Positions 20,086 to 29,895 of a stretch of DNA of 64,000 nt are shown here, one piece after another. The translations under genes and the position numbers were made by a program. The notes under the pieces are model-generated. The model did no database searches, was not told the DNA's origin, and saw only the letters and a program-made list of their open reading frames with translations. The number at the start of each line of letters is the position of its first letter. Position 1 is the stretch's first letter. The stretch covers positions 62,001 to 126,000 of the forward strand of contig NZ_BQXQ01000006.1 of NCBI RefSeq assembly GCF_030159055.1. The letters run 5' to 3'. Source of the DNA: Acidovorax sp. SUPP3334 (GTDB lineage: Bacteria > Pseudomonadota > Gammaproteobacteria > Burkholderiales > Burkholderiaceae_C).

Positions 20086-20954
20086 GCGGGCGCCTGAACG
20101 TCTGGCTCATGGGCGTGCTGGCGCGGCTGCCGTTGCCGGTGCTTCGCGCCCTGGGCTGGCTCATCGGCCAGGTGCTTTATCTGCTGGCCGCGCCGCGCCG
20201 CAAGGTGGCGCTGCGCAACCTGGAGCTGTGCTTTCCCGACGCTTCGCCGGCCCAGCGGCGTGCCTGGGCGCGCGAGACCTTCGTGCGCTTTTGCCAGACC
20301 TGGCTGGACCGCAGCTGGCTGTGGATGGCGCCGCGCGCGGTGGTCGAGAAACGGCTCACCATCCACGGCGCGCTGCACGAGCTGGAGGGCGATGCGCCCA
20401 CCATCATCTTCGCGCCGCATTTCCTGGGCATGGACGCGGCGGGCACCGCGCTCACCCTGCAGACCGACCGGGCCTTCACCTCGATCTTCACGCCGCACCC
20501 GGACCCGGCCGTGGACGCCTGGCTGTTCGCGGGCCGCCAGCGCTTCGGCAACGTGCGCATGCTCAACCGGGGCGACGGCGTCAAGCCGATCCTGAGCGGG
20601 CTGCGCAAGGGCGGGCTGCTGTACCTGCTGCCGGACATGGACTTCGGCCCGAGCGAGTCGGTCTTCGTGCCGTTCTACGGCGTGCAGGCGGCAACGATCC
20701 CATCGCTGTCGCGCTTCGCGCGCCTGGGCCGCGCCAAGGTCGTGCCGCTGGTGGGGCGGCTCACGCCGACGGGTTACAGCGCGGAGATGATGCCGGCCTG
20801 GGAGAACTTTCCCACCGACGACGCCGAAGCCGACACCGCGCGCATGAACCGCGAACTGCAGCAGTGGATCGACACCATGCCGGGCCAGTACTACTGGGTG
20901 CACAAGCGCTTCAAGTCGCGCCCGGACGGCGAGCCTTCGGTGTACAAAAAATAA
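20082..20954 (+). CDS. lipid A biosynthesis acyltransferase (LpxL/LpxM-like), second of pair
   Basis: Second late acyltransferase, 290 residues. It has a hydrophobic N-terminus (about 5-35), RKVALRNLELCFPDAS typical of the family, the catalytic HX4D motif HFLGMD (about 105-110), and a conserved LLPDMDFGPSESVFVPF segment. The ATG overlaps the stop of the preceding acyltransferase (ATGA), so the pair is translationally coupled. The two are diverged paralogues rather than a recent duplication. Downstream lies a reverse-oriented degenerate interspersed repeat and the convergent hydrolase. Confidence 0.9.
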   Translation: MSGRLNVWLMGVLARLPLPVLRALGWLIGQVLYLLAAPRRKVALRNLELCFPDASPAQRRAWARETFVRFCQTWLDRSWLWMAPRAVVEKRLTIHGALHELEGDAPTIIFAPHFLGMDAAGTALTLQTDRAFTSIFTPHPDPAVDAWLFAGRQRFGNVRMLNRGDGVKPILSGLRKGGLLYLLPDMDFGPSESVFVPFYGVQAATIPSLSRFARLGRAKVVPLVGRLTPTGYSAEMMPAWENFPTDDAEADTARMNRELQQWIDTMPGQYYWVHKRFKSRPDGEPSVYKK

Positions 20955-20960
20955 ACGCAA

Positions 20961-21024
20961 ATTTCAGCCAAATCGGTGCCATGCCGGCGGTTTTATTGTC
21001 TGCGATGCTATTAATTTTGTAGCG
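20961..21024 (-). repeat. interspersed repeat, degenerate reverse copy H
   Basis: Reverse orientation of the 60-bp repeat: TTTCAGCCAAA at one end and the hairpin GCTA-N9-TAGC at 21006-21022. It lies between two convergent genes, and the hydrolase stop codon (21011-21013) is inside the hairpin. It shares the segment TTTATTGTCTG with copy I. Confidence 0.4.
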
Positions 21025-21934
21025 TTCTGTGCGACAGGCTGTCGGTGATGGCCTGGATCACCGCCCCGGGCTGCTCATGCACGATCCAGTGCGAGGCGCC
21101 CGGCACCTCGGTGCGGGTGAGCGACGGCACCCATTGCTCCAGCCCCTGCAGGAGCCCCGGCAGCAGGGCCGGGTCGTCCAGGCCCCAGACCACGCGGGTG
21201 GGCACGTTCACGGTGAGCATCGAATCCGGCAAGGTGAGCGCGCCGGCGGCGGCATCGCCCTCGCGCGGCGGGCGCAGGGGGCTGGCGCGGTAGTAGTTGC
21301 ACGGGCCGGTGAGGCCGCCGCTCCAGGTGTCGCGGTACTGGGCGCGCACCTCGGGCGTGAGCCAGTCGGGCGCGGTGCCGTCCGGCCGGTCGAAGAAGCC
21401 GAACAGGCGCCGGAAGCCGTCCGCCGCCAGCAACGCCTCGGCGTCCGGGCGGCAAAGAAAGTGCATGTACTGGCTGGCCGCCTGCTGGGCCGGGTTGGTT
21501 TGCAGTTCGCGCAGAAAGGTGCCGGGGTGCGGCGAATTGACGATCACCAGCCGCTGCATCAGGTGGGGCCGCTGGTTGGCCAGGTTCCAGGCCACCGCGC
21601 CGCCCCAGTCGTGGGCGATCAATGCGGCCAGCGATCCGTCGTCGCCGCATTCCGCAGCGATCAGGGCGGTGATGTCCTGCACCAGGTGCTTGGCGCGGTA
21701 CGCCTCGGCTTCGGGCGGGTGGCTCGACGGCGCAAAACCGCGCAGCCAGGGCGCCACGCAGCGGTAGCCGCCATCATGGGCCGGGTCGGCGAAATGCTCC
21801 AGCAGCGCATCCCAGATGAACGCGCCTTCGGGAAAGCCGTGCAGGAACAGCAGCACCGGACGGCCGCGCTCGCCGCGGGTGCGGCACTGCAGCGTGATGC
21901 CATGGGGCAGGGAGTGCGCGATGGTGTCGATCAT
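21011..21934 (-). CDS. alpha/beta hydrolase, epoxide-hydrolase-like
   Basis: Cytoplasmic hydrolase of 307 residues. It shows the oxyanion-hole motif LHGFPEGAFIW (about 31-41), the nucleophile elbow ALIAHDWGGAVAW (Asp nucleophile, about 110), a cap region, and a C-terminal VPGASHWIVHEQP with the catalytic His. An Asp nucleophile in HDWGG with HGFPE fits epoxide hydrolases or haloalkane dehalogenase relatives. The start at 21934 has GGAG upstream. It follows engB on the same strand, with a degenerate interspersed repeat between them. The natural substrate is unknown. Confidence 0.85.
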   Translation of the reverse strand: MIDTIAHSLPHGITLQCRTRGERGRPVLLFLHGFPEGAFIWDALLEHFADPAHDGGYRCVAPWLRGFAPSSHPPEAEAYRAKHLVQDITALIAAECGDDGSLAALIAHDWGGAVAWNLANQRPHLMQRLVIVNSPHPGTFLRELQTNPAQQAASQYMHFLCRPDAEALLAADGFRRLFGFFDRPDGTAPDWLTPEVRAQYRDTWSGGLTGPCNYYRASPLRPPREGDAAAGALTLPDSMLTVNVPTRVVWGLDDPALLPGLLQGLEQWVPSLTRTEVPGASHWIVHEQPGAVIQAITDSLSHRTLQN

Positions 21935-21944
21935 GGTGCTCCGC

Positions 21945-22001
21945 TTTTGATAGCATTCAGCGCATGACCTGTCTGCGCTGGAGGCTATTCTTGCTCTGAA
22001 T
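21945..22001 (+). repeat. interspersed repeat, partial copy G overlapping the end of engB
   Basis: ATAGC, then GCGCTGGAGGCTATTCTTG and CTCTGAA match the second hairpin arm and 3-prime half of the repeat. The last codons and stop of engB (encoding DSEQE and TAG) lie inside this copy. Confidence 0.65.
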
Positions 22002-22740
22002 CCTCGTCGGCGTCCGGGGTGCCGGCGTCCGCCGCATCCGCCGCATCCGCCGCTTCTGGCGAGGGGCCGGCCACCGGGTGGGACCACTGCCACAGCAGTT
22101 GCGCCACTTCGTCCACCCCTTGCTTCTTGAGGGCCGAGAATATCTTGACCTCGCCGCCGCCGGCCTGCAGTCGCGTGATGGACAGCGCCTTGGCCTGCTC
22201 GGCGCGGGTGAGCTTGTCGGCCTTGGTCAGCAGCACCAGGAATTTCAGGCCCGATTCGACGCGCGGGCGCACGGCCTCCAGCAGCGCTTCGTCCAGCTCG
22301 GTCAGGCCCAGGCGCGGGTCGCACAGCAGCACGATGCCGGTCAGGCTTTGGCGCGTGACCAGGTAGCTCAGCATCACCTGCTGCCAGCGGATCTTGTCCG
22401 AGCGCGACACGGCGGCGTAGCCGTAGCCCGGCAGGTCGGCCAGCACCGCATCGGTCACGCCCTGCTTGCCCAGCGAGAACAGGTTGATGTGCTGGGTGCG
22501 CCCGGGCTTCTTGGAGGCGAAGGCCAGCTGCTTTTGCTGCGTGAGCGTGTTGATGCAGGTGGACTTGCCGGCATTGGAGCGGCCGACGAACGCGATCTCG
22601 GGCACGTCGATGGGGGGCAGATGGTGCAGCTGCGCGGCCGTGGTCAGGAATCGCGTGGTGTGCAGCCAGCCCATGGCGACTTTGGCGTCAGGTGCGGGCG
22701 GGAGGGAGCCAGCAACTGGCGCATGTGATGTAGTCGTCAT
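21985..22740 (-). CDS. engB: ribosome biogenesis GTP-binding protein EngB/YihA
   Basis: TRAFAC GTPase of 251 residues needed for large-subunit maturation. Motifs: G1 GRSNAGKST (about 52-60), the switch GRTQHIN, G3 DLPGYGYAAVS and G4 LTKADKL. The start at 22740 gives MTTTSHAPVAG and the family-typical HTTRFLTTAAQLHHLPP. The C-terminal tail has an Ala-Asp repeat (AADAADAADAG) from 9-bp tandem units at about 22029-22055, and it ends in residues encoded by a copy of the interspersed repeat. The tail is probably dispensable. The gene diverges from the cytochrome c gene. Confidence 0.94.
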   Translation of the reverse strand: MTTTSHAPVAGSLPPAPDAKVAMGWLHTTRFLTTAAQLHHLPPIDVPEIAFVGRSNAGKSTCINTLTQQKQLAFASKKPGRTQHINLFSLGKQGVTDAVLADLPGYGYAAVSRSDKIRWQQVMLSYLVTRQSLTGIVLLCDPRLGLTELDEALLEAVRPRVESGLKFLVLLTKADKLTRAEQAKALSITRLQAGGGEVKIFSALKKQGVDEVAQLLWQWSHPVAGPSPEAADAADAADAGTPDADEDSEQE

Positions 22741-22824
22741 AACGGGGGTTACCAAGGATAGAGGGCCGGGGGGTCGCATTGTAGAATCGCGCCGTTTTGC
22801 GCCCATAACACAAGAACCCTCGAT

Positions 22825-23472
22825 ATGAAGAAATTGCTTGCTCCCATGCTGATGGCTGCCGTGCTGGCAGTTCCTGCTTTTCCAGCTTTTTCTCAGGGCC
22901 ACGCTCCCGCGGCAGCGGCGCAAAAACCCGCCAAGCCGGACCTCGCCAAGGGCGAAGCCACCTACACCGCCGTGTGCGTGGCCTGCCATGCGGCCGATGG
23001 CAACTCCGCCATCGCCGCCAATCCGAAGCTGGCCCAGCAGCACCCCGAATACCTCGTCAAGCAGCTGCAGGAGTTCAAGTCCGGCAAGCGCAACAACCCC
23101 ATCATGAAGGGCTTCGCCTCGGCCCTGTCGGACGACGACATGCGCAACATCGCGTGGTGGGTGACCTCCAAGCAGGCCAAGCCCGGCTTCGCCAAGGACA
23201 AGGAACTGGTCGCCCTGGGCGAGCGCATCTACCGCGGCGGCATCGCCGACCGCAACATCGCCGCCTGCGCCGGCTGCCACAGCCCCAACGGTGCCGGCAT
23301 TCCGGTGCAATACCCGCGCCTGTCGGGCCAGCATGCCGACTACACCGCCGCGCAGCTCACCGCCTTTCGCGACGGCGTGCGCAGCAACAGCCTGCAGATG
23401 ACGCAGGTGGCCGCCAAGCTCAACGACCGCGAGATCAAGGCCGTCGCCGATTACATCGCTGGCCTGCGTTGA
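22825..23472 (+). CDS. periplasmic diheme cytochrome c (c4 type)
   Basis: Electron-transfer protein of 215 residues. It has a signal peptide (MKKLLAPMLMAAVLAVPAF, cleavage near SQG). Two class I heme domains each carry a CxxCH motif: CVACH (about 52-56) and CAGCH (about 149-153), each followed by a distal methionine. The spacing and the YPRLSGQHADY motif fit cytochrome c4. Electrons probably pass from the bc1 complex to a terminal oxidase. It ends in a strong terminator and is followed by the ResB/CcsA maturation pair, which attaches heme to such cytochromes. Confidence 0.93.
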   Translation: MKKLLAPMLMAAVLAVPAFPAFSQGHAPAAAAQKPAKPDLAKGEATYTAVCVACHAADGNSAIAANPKLAQQHPEYLVKQLQEFKSGKRNNPIMKGFASALSDDDMRNIAWWVTSKQAKPGFAKDKELVALGERIYRGGIADRNIAACAGCHSPNGAGIPVQYPRLSGQHADYTAAQLTAFRDGVRSNSLQMTQVAAKLNDREIKAVADYIAGLR

Positions 23473-23543
23473 TCTGGGTCAATCCGCCCGGTGGGCGGCC
23501 CAGCCGCACCCCGGAACCTACCGCCGATAATCACACCCAAGAC

Positions 23544-23578
23544 GGGCGGGCGCATCTGAACGGATGGCCCGCCCTTTT
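23544..23578 (+). terminator. Rho-independent terminator of the cytochrome c gene
   Basis: GGGCGGGC (23544-23551) pairs with GCCCGCCC (23567-23574), followed directly by TTTT. It lies 70 bp after the cytochrome c stop and just before the resB start, separating the two units. Confidence 0.8.
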
Positions 23579-23589
23579 GTCTTTCTCCC

Positions 23590-25767
23590 ATGTCTGAAAC
23601 CACCCACGGCATCCGCCTCCATACCCGTTCGCAGGCCGTGCGCGCGGGCGTGGAGCTGCTGTCGTCCATGCGATTCGCGATCTCGCTGCTGACGGTGATC
23701 TGCATCGCTTCGGTGATCGGCACGGTGCTCAAGCAGCACGAGCCTTCGGCCAATTACGTGAACCAGTTCGGGCCGTTCTGGGCCGAGCTGTTCATGGCGC
23801 TCAAGCTCAACGCCGTGTACAGCGCCTGGTGGTTTCTGCTGATCCTCGCGTTTCTGGTGGCGAGCACCTCGCTGTGCATCGCGCGCAACGGCCCGCGCTA
23901 CCTGGGCGACCTGCGCAATTACAAGGAAAACATCCGCGAGCAAAGCCTGCAGGCCTTCGGGCTGCGGGCCCGAGGGCCGTTGCCGGGCGAAACGCCCGAG
24001 ACGGCCGCGCGCCGCATCGGCGACATGCTGGCCGGCGGCGGCTGGAAGGTGCGGCTGCAGCAGCGCACGACGCCGGCCGGGCCCGGCACCGGCTGGATGG
24101 TCGCGGCCAAGGCGGGCGCGGCCAACAAGATCGGCTACATCGCCGCGCACAGCGCCATCGTGCTGGTGTGCGTGGGGGGCCTGCTGGACGGCGACATGAT
24201 CGTGCGCGCGCAGATGTGGCTGGGGGGCAAGACGCCCTACAACGGCGGCGGGTTGATCTCCGAGGTCAAGCCCGAACACCGGCTGTCCGAGCGCAACCCC
24301 ACCTTCCGCGGCAACCTGCTGGTGGCCGAGGGCACGCAATCGAGCACGGCCATCCTGACCCAGTCCGACGGCGTGCTGCTGCAAGACCTGCCGTTCGCCA
24401 TCGAGCTGAAGAAGTTCATCGTCGAGCACTACTCCACCGGCATGCCCAAGCTCTTCGCGAGCGAGATCGTCATCCACGACAAGGCCACGGGCGAGGCCGT
24501 GCCCGCGCGGGTCGAGGTGAACCACCCGGCCAGCTACCGCGGCATCGAGATCTACCAGTCGAGCTTCGACGACGGCGGCTCGCGCCTGCAATTGCGTGCC
24601 GTGCCGCTGGCGCCCGGCATCCAGCCGTTCGACATCGAGGGCACGGTGGGCGGCTCCACGCCGCTTGCGGCCGGCGCCGCGGGCCAGCCGTACACGCTGG
24701 AGTTCACCGCGCTGCGCACCATCAACGTCGAGAATTTCACCGATACCGGCGCCGTCACTTCGGGGGCGGACGTGCGCAAGGTGGACCTGCGCCAGGCCAT
24801 CGAGTCGCGCCTGGGCGCCGGCAACAAGACCGTGACCCGCAAGGAGCTGCGCAACATCGGCCCGAGCGTGAGCTACAAGCTGCGCGACGCTGCCGGGCAG
24901 GCGCGCGAGTTCCACAACTACATGCTGCCGATGGATGCCGGCGACGGGCAGCCCGTGTTCCTGTTCGGCGTGCGCGAGACGCCTTCCGAGCCCTTCCGCT
25001 TCCTGCGCATTCCCGTGGATGACCAGGGTGGCATGCAGGGCTTTTTGCGCATGCGCCTCGCGCTGGCCGACCCCGCACTGCGCGAGCAGGCGGTGCGCCG
25101 CTATGTGGCGAAGGCGGTCGATCCGTCGCGCCCCGAACTGGGCGAGCAGCTCGCGCAATCGACCGTGCGCGCCCTCACGCTGTTTGCCGGCAGCGCCACC
25201 GGCGCTTCGGGCGCTGCCAGCCCGGGAACACCCGGTGCGATGCCCCGGGGCGGGCTGCAGGCGATCTCGGACTTCATGGAAGAGAACGTGCCGCCGGCCG
25301 AACGCGAGCGCGCGGGCGAGGTGCTGATCCGCATCCTGAACGGCGCCCTGTTCGAGCTGGCCCAGCTGACCCGCGAGCGCGTGGGCCTCAAGCCCCTGGA
25401 GCAGAGCGATGCCACCCAGGCGTTCATGACGCAGGCGGTGCTGTCGCTCAGCGATGCGCAGGCGTATCCGGTGCCCGTGGCGTTCGAGCTCAAGGATTTC
25501 ACGCAGGTACAGGCCAGCGTCTTCCAGGTGGCGCGCGCGCCGGGCAAGAACATCGTCTATCTCGGCTGCGCGCTGCTGATCATCGGGGTGTTCTCGATGC
25601 TGTATGTGCGCGAGCGGCGCCTGTGGGTGTGGCTGGTGCCGCACGACGGCGGCGCCCAGGCCACCATGGCGCTGTCGAGCAATCGCAAGACCCTGGACGG
25701 CGACCGCGAGTTCGCCCGGCTCACCGACAAACTCATCGGGGCCCGCCCCCATGGAGACACCGCATGA
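23590..25767 (+). CDS. resB: cytochrome c biogenesis protein ResB (Ccs1)
   Basis: Inner-membrane component of System II cytochrome c maturation, 725 residues. Three N-terminal membrane helices (about 25-47, 75-97 and 185-205) are followed by a large periplasmic domain (about 210-650) and a final helix near 660 (IVYLGCALLIIGVFSMLY). VELLSSMRFAISLL and LGxLIxxxxP-like segments mark the ResB family. Together with CcsA it delivers heme and keeps apocytochrome thiols reduced. It overlaps ccsA by 4 bp (ATGA), so the two proteins are made together. Upstream is the diheme cytochrome c gene, a likely client. Confidence 0.93.
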   Translation: MSETTHGIRLHTRSQAVRAGVELLSSMRFAISLLTVICIASVIGTVLKQHEPSANYVNQFGPFWAELFMALKLNAVYSAWWFLLILAFLVASTSLCIARNGPRYLGDLRNYKENIREQSLQAFGLRARGPLPGETPETAARRIGDMLAGGGWKVRLQQRTTPAGPGTGWMVAAKAGAANKIGYIAAHSAIVLVCVGGLLDGDMIVRAQMWLGGKTPYNGGGLISEVKPEHRLSERNPTFRGNLLVAEGTQSSTAILTQSDGVLLQDLPFAIELKKFIVEHYSTGMPKLFASEIVIHDKATGEAVPARVEVNHPASYRGIEIYQSSFDDGGSRLQLRAVPLAPGIQPFDIEGTVGGSTPLAAGAAGQPYTLEFTALRTINVENFTDTGAVTSGADVRKVDLRQAIESRLGAGNKTVTRKELRNIGPSVSYKLRDAAGQAREFHNYMLPMDAGDGQPVFLFGVRETPSEPFRFLRIPVDDQGGMQGFLRMRLALADPALREQAVRRYVAKAVDPSRPELGEQLAQSTVRALTLFAGSATGASGAASPGTPGAMPRGGLQAISDFMEENVPPAERERAGEVLIRILNGALFELAQLTRERVGLKPLEQSDATQAFMTQAVLSLSDAQAYPVPVAFELKDFTQVQASVFQVARAPGKNIVYLGCALLIIGVFSMLYVRERRLWVWLVPHDGGAQATMALSSNRKTLDGDREFARLTDKLIGARPHGDTA

Positions 25768-27125
25768 ACACCGCCGCCACGGACGCCGCCCGAAGCAGTG
25801 CCGACCGCACCATCACGCTGAACGAGGGATTCCTCGCGCGGCGCAACGTGTTCGACTGGGTTTTCGCGGCGCTCGTCGCGGCGGGCGGGCTCTACGCGCT
25901 GCAGCGCTACGGCGCGTTCATGGACGTGTACGAAAAAGGCATTTTGCTGGGCGCCATTCCCTGCACGGTGTGGCTGGGCTGGTTCTGGCGGCCGCTGCGC
26001 GTGCTGATGGTGGTGGTGGCCGCGTTCGCCCTGCTGGCCATCGGCCTGTACCAGCAGGACGGCGCCGGCAGCCTGGCGCGCGCCGACACGGTGTTCGGCC
26101 TCAAATACTTCCTGTCCAGCCAGTCGGCCATCCTGTGGATGAGCATGCTGTTCTTCATGAGCACGGCGTTCTACTGGATCGGCATGTTCTCGCGCGGCGA
26201 GGGCCGCACGCTCTCGCTGCTGGGTTCGCGCCTGGCGTGGGTGGGCATCGGCATGGCGCTGATCGGCACGCTGGTGCGCTGGTACGAAAGCTATCTCATC
26301 GGTGCCGACGTGGGCCACATCCCGGTCAGCAACCTGTACGAAGTGTTCGTGCTGTTTTGCTGGATGACCGCGGCGTTCTACCTGTACTACGAAGCCCAGT
26401 ATGAAACGCGCGCCCTGGGCGGTTTCGTCATGCTGGTGGTGAGCGCGGCGGTGGGCTTTTTGCTCTGGTACACCGTGGTGCGCGAGGCGCACGAGATCCA
26501 GCCGCTGGTGCCGGCCCTGAAAAGCTGGTGGATGAAGCTGCACGTGCCCGCCAACTTCATCGGCTACGGCACCTTCGCGCTGTCGGCCATGGTGGCGTTC
26601 GCCTACCTCATCAAGCAGCAGGCCGGCGAGACGCGCTGGTACAAGCTCGCGCCGCTGTGGCTGCTGGGCGTGGTGCTGTGCTTCGAGCCCATCGTGTTCC
26701 GCCAGGGCGCCACCGAGAACGGCGGCAGCTACTGGATGGTGTATTTCGGCGTGTCGGCGCTCATCGTGGCGGGCATTCTGCTCGGACGCCGCCGCATCGC
26801 GGCCCGGCTGCCGTCGTTCGAGGTGCTGGACGACGTCATGTACAAGGCCATCGCCGTGGGTTTTGCCTTCTTCACCATCGCCACCGTGCTGGGCGCGCTC
26901 TGGGCGGCCGAGGCCTGGGGCGGCTACTGGAGCTGGGACCCGAAGGAGACCTGGGCCCTGATCGTCTGGCTCAACTACGCCGCCTGGCTGCACATGCGCC
27001 TGATGAAGGGGCTGCGCGGCACCCTGTCCGCGTGGTGGGCCCTGGTGGGCCTGGGCGTGACCACGTTCGCCTTCCTGGGCGTGAACATGTGGCTGTCCGG
27101 CCTGCACAGTTACGGCACGTTGTGA
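25764..27125 (+). CDS. ccsA: cytochrome c biogenesis protein CcsA/CcsB (heme handling)
   Basis: Polytopic heme-handling protein, 453 residues. It carries the tryptophan-rich WWD-like motif of the family (GGYWSWDPKETWALIVWL, near residue 392-409) and conserved His residues in membrane helices (HSYGTL at the C-terminus and HVPANFIGYG). About eight membrane helices are expected. With ResB it forms the System II synthetase. The ATG at 25764 overlaps the resB stop. After it there are 71 bp to msrP. The family is named CcsA or CcsB/ResC in different genomes. Confidence 0.93.
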   Translation: MNTAATDAARSSADRTITLNEGFLARRNVFDWVFAALVAAGGLYALQRYGAFMDVYEKGILLGAIPCTVWLGWFWRPLRVLMVVVAAFALLAIGLYQQDGAGSLARADTVFGLKYFLSSQSAILWMSMLFFMSTAFYWIGMFSRGEGRTLSLLGSRLAWVGIGMALIGTLVRWYESYLIGADVGHIPVSNLYEVFVLFCWMTAAFYLYYEAQYETRALGGFVMLVVSAAVGFLLWYTVVREAHEIQPLVPALKSWWMKLHVPANFIGYGTFALSAMVAFAYLIKQQAGETRWYKLAPLWLLGVVLCFEPIVFRQGATENGGSYWMVYFGVSALIVAGILLGRRRIAARLPSFEVLDDVMYKAIAVGFAFFTIATVLGALWAAEAWGGYWSWDPKETWALIVWLNYAAWLHMRLMKGLRGTLSAWWALVGLGVTTFAFLGVNMWLSGLHSYGTL

Positions 27126-27196
27126 TGAAAATGTGAATCCTTGCGGGGCCAGCGCGCGTATAACGGGCGTTGCCCCCCGACACACAAGGATTCCCC

Positions 27197-28192
<996 letters not shown>

Positions 28193-28277
28193 CCACGCCG
28201 CGCGCCCTTCGCCTGGATCGCCATCCAGCCCTTACCCGCCACCGCCACGCCATCGCCTTCCTGCCAGGTCCGCCGCC

Positions 28278-28898
28278 ATGAAAAAACTGCTGATGCATCC
28301 CGCCGCCAAGCCGGTGGTGTTCGCGCTGTGCCTGTTGCCGCTGGCCTGGCTGGTGTTCGGCGCCATGACCGACCGCCTCGGCCCCAATCCCGCCGAGACG
28401 CTGATCCGGTCCAGTGGCGACTGGACGCTGCGGGCCCTGTGCCTGGCGCTGGCGGTGACGCCGCTGCGCGTCATCACCGGCACACCGGCCCTGGCGCGCT
28501 TTCGGCGCATGCTGGGGCTGTTCGTGTATTTCTACGCGGTGCTGCACCTCATGGCCTACGCCTGGCTGGACATGGGCTTCGACTGGCCCGAGATCGTGTA
28601 CGACATCGGCAAGCGGCCGTTCATTCTGGTGGGCACGCTGGCCATCGTGCTGCTCACCCTGCTGGCAGCCACGTCGTTCAACCGCGCCATCCGCTGGATC
28701 GGCGCCAAGCGCTGGCAGGCCCTGCACCGGATCGTCTATCTGGTCGCAGGGCTGGCGTTGCTGCATTTTTTCTGGATGCGCGCGGGCAAGAACAACTTCG
28801 CCGAGGTCGCCGTGTACGCCGCCATCATCGGCGTGTTGCTGGGCTGGCGGGTGTGGAAGCGCGTCGCCCGGCGCGTGCCGCCGGCCCGCACGGCCTGA
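28278..28898 (+). CDS. msrQ: heme-binding membrane subunit of MsrPQ
   Basis: Ferric-reductase-like membrane protein of 206 residues that passes electrons from the respiratory chain to MsrP. Six hydrophobic helices are visible, with heme-ligand His residues in VLHLMAYAWL, ALHRIVYL and LLHFFWMR. The start ATG 28278 gives MKKLLMHPAAKP. It lies 85 bp downstream of msrP, and the two form one operon. A full copy of the interspersed repeat follows the stop and separates it from the convergent MBL gene. Confidence 0.95.
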   Translation: MKKLLMHPAAKPVVFALCLLPLAWLVFGAMTDRLGPNPAETLIRSSGDWTLRALCLALAVTPLRVITGTPALARFRRMLGLFVYFYAVLHLMAYAWLDMGFDWPEIVYDIGKRPFILVGTLAIVLLTLLAATSFNRAIRWIGAKRWQALHRIVYLVAGLALLHFFWMRAGKNNFAEVAVYAAIIGVLLGWRVWKRVARRVPPARTA

Positions 28899-28905
28899 TG
28901 GTCAT

Positions 28906-28968
28906 TTTGCTATTGATTTAATAGCAATATGCCCTAGTACTTATTGCGGTGGAGGCCTTTTTGGCTTA
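28906..28968 (+). repeat. interspersed 60-bp repeat, copy C
   Basis: Full copy: GCTATT-N5-AATAGC hairpin (28909-28925), ATATGCC, then ATTGCGGTGGAGGCCTTTTT. It lies between convergent msrQ and the MBL-fold gene, and the TAA stop of the latter is at its edge. Confidence 0.85.
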
Positions 28969-29808
28969 AAAACGCCCCTGCACGGCATGCAGCGCCGGCC
29001 GCACCTGCCGCGTGGCCGGGTCGATGAGGGCCGTAGGGAACTGGTAGGCACGGTCGTCGAACAGGTCGATGCCGCACATCAGGTTCTCGATCCAGTCGAA
29101 GAAATCGCCGATCGCCTTCGGTCCCATGATCGGTGCGCCGTGCTGGGGCACCAGCATGGCGATGTCCATCTGGCGCACCATGCGCACCCACAGCCGCAGG
29201 ATCTTGTTGGACACCATGTAGCGGCGGTGAAAGCCCTCCATGCGCGGAATGTGCGGCGCCAGATCGGTCACCGGCTCGCGCGCTTCGGCGCCCGAGGTCA
29301 TCGACACGCCCAGGTCCCCCGTGAAGAGGATGCGGCTCACCGGGTCGTAGAAGTGGAAGTTGCCCTCGGAATGCATGAAGTGCGCCGGCAGCAGCACCAG
29401 TTCGTGCCGCCCCAGCGGCAGGTGTCCGCCGCCGTCCGGCACGCCGATCACCCGGTTTTCCGTCTTGCCGACCTTGGTGAAATGCGGTGCGAAGCGCTCC
29501 CACACGCGCGAGATCACCAGCGTGGCCCGGGTGCTGGTCATCCAGCGGTCCAGCGAGGCGATGATGTCCGGGTCGGCGTGCGAGGCGATCAGGTACGACA
29601 GCTTGTGCGGCGGGAAATGCTTGGACATTCCCATGAACAGCTCGTTGAAGGCGAGGTTGCCGCCCGGGTCGATGATGGCGCCCGTGTCGCCGTCCACGAT
29701 CAGGAATTGATTGGCCTGAACGGCCTGTCCGTCCTCTTCGATGAGGTCGGAAAACATCAGGCAGGCGTGGTGCTTGTCTCGGTACAGTTCCAGCGGTTCC
29801 AGGGCCAT
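28966..29808 (-). CDS. MBL-fold metallo-hydrolase, ODP (flavodiiron-like) type
   Basis: Protein of 280 residues with a metallo-beta-lactamase fold. The motif is HADPD (about 77-81) instead of the classic HxHxDH, followed by HSEGNFHFYD (about 146-155), TGDLG and VPQHG. The replacement of the first zinc ligands and the HSEGN motif resemble the oxygen/NO-binding di-iron domain of flavodiiron proteins (ODP). There is no flavodoxin domain. A redox or oxygen-related role is likely, in keeping with nearby msrPQ, but the substrate is unknown. The gene is isolated, with lysA about 90 bp away in the same direction. Confidence 0.82.
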   Translation of the reverse strand: MALEPLELYRDKHHACLMFSDLIEEDGQAVQANQFLIVDGDTGAIIDPGGNLAFNELFMGMSKHFPPHKLSYLIASHADPDIIASLDRWMTSTRATLVISRVWERFAPHFTKVGKTENRVIGVPDGGGHLPLGRHELVLLPAHFMHSEGNFHFYDPVSRILFTGDLGVSMTSGAEAREPVTDLAPHIPRMEGFHRRYMVSNKILRLWVRMVRQMDIAMLVPQHGAPIMGPKAIGDFFDWIENLMCGIDLFDDRAYQFPTALIDPATRQVRPALHAVQGRF

Positions 29809-29895
29809 GGCATGGGCATTCTTTGAAAAATGCCAATGTAGGCCGCCCTCCGCGACGGGGGCTTGATGCGAATCAAGCCCCGGCCAGTCAGCGGG

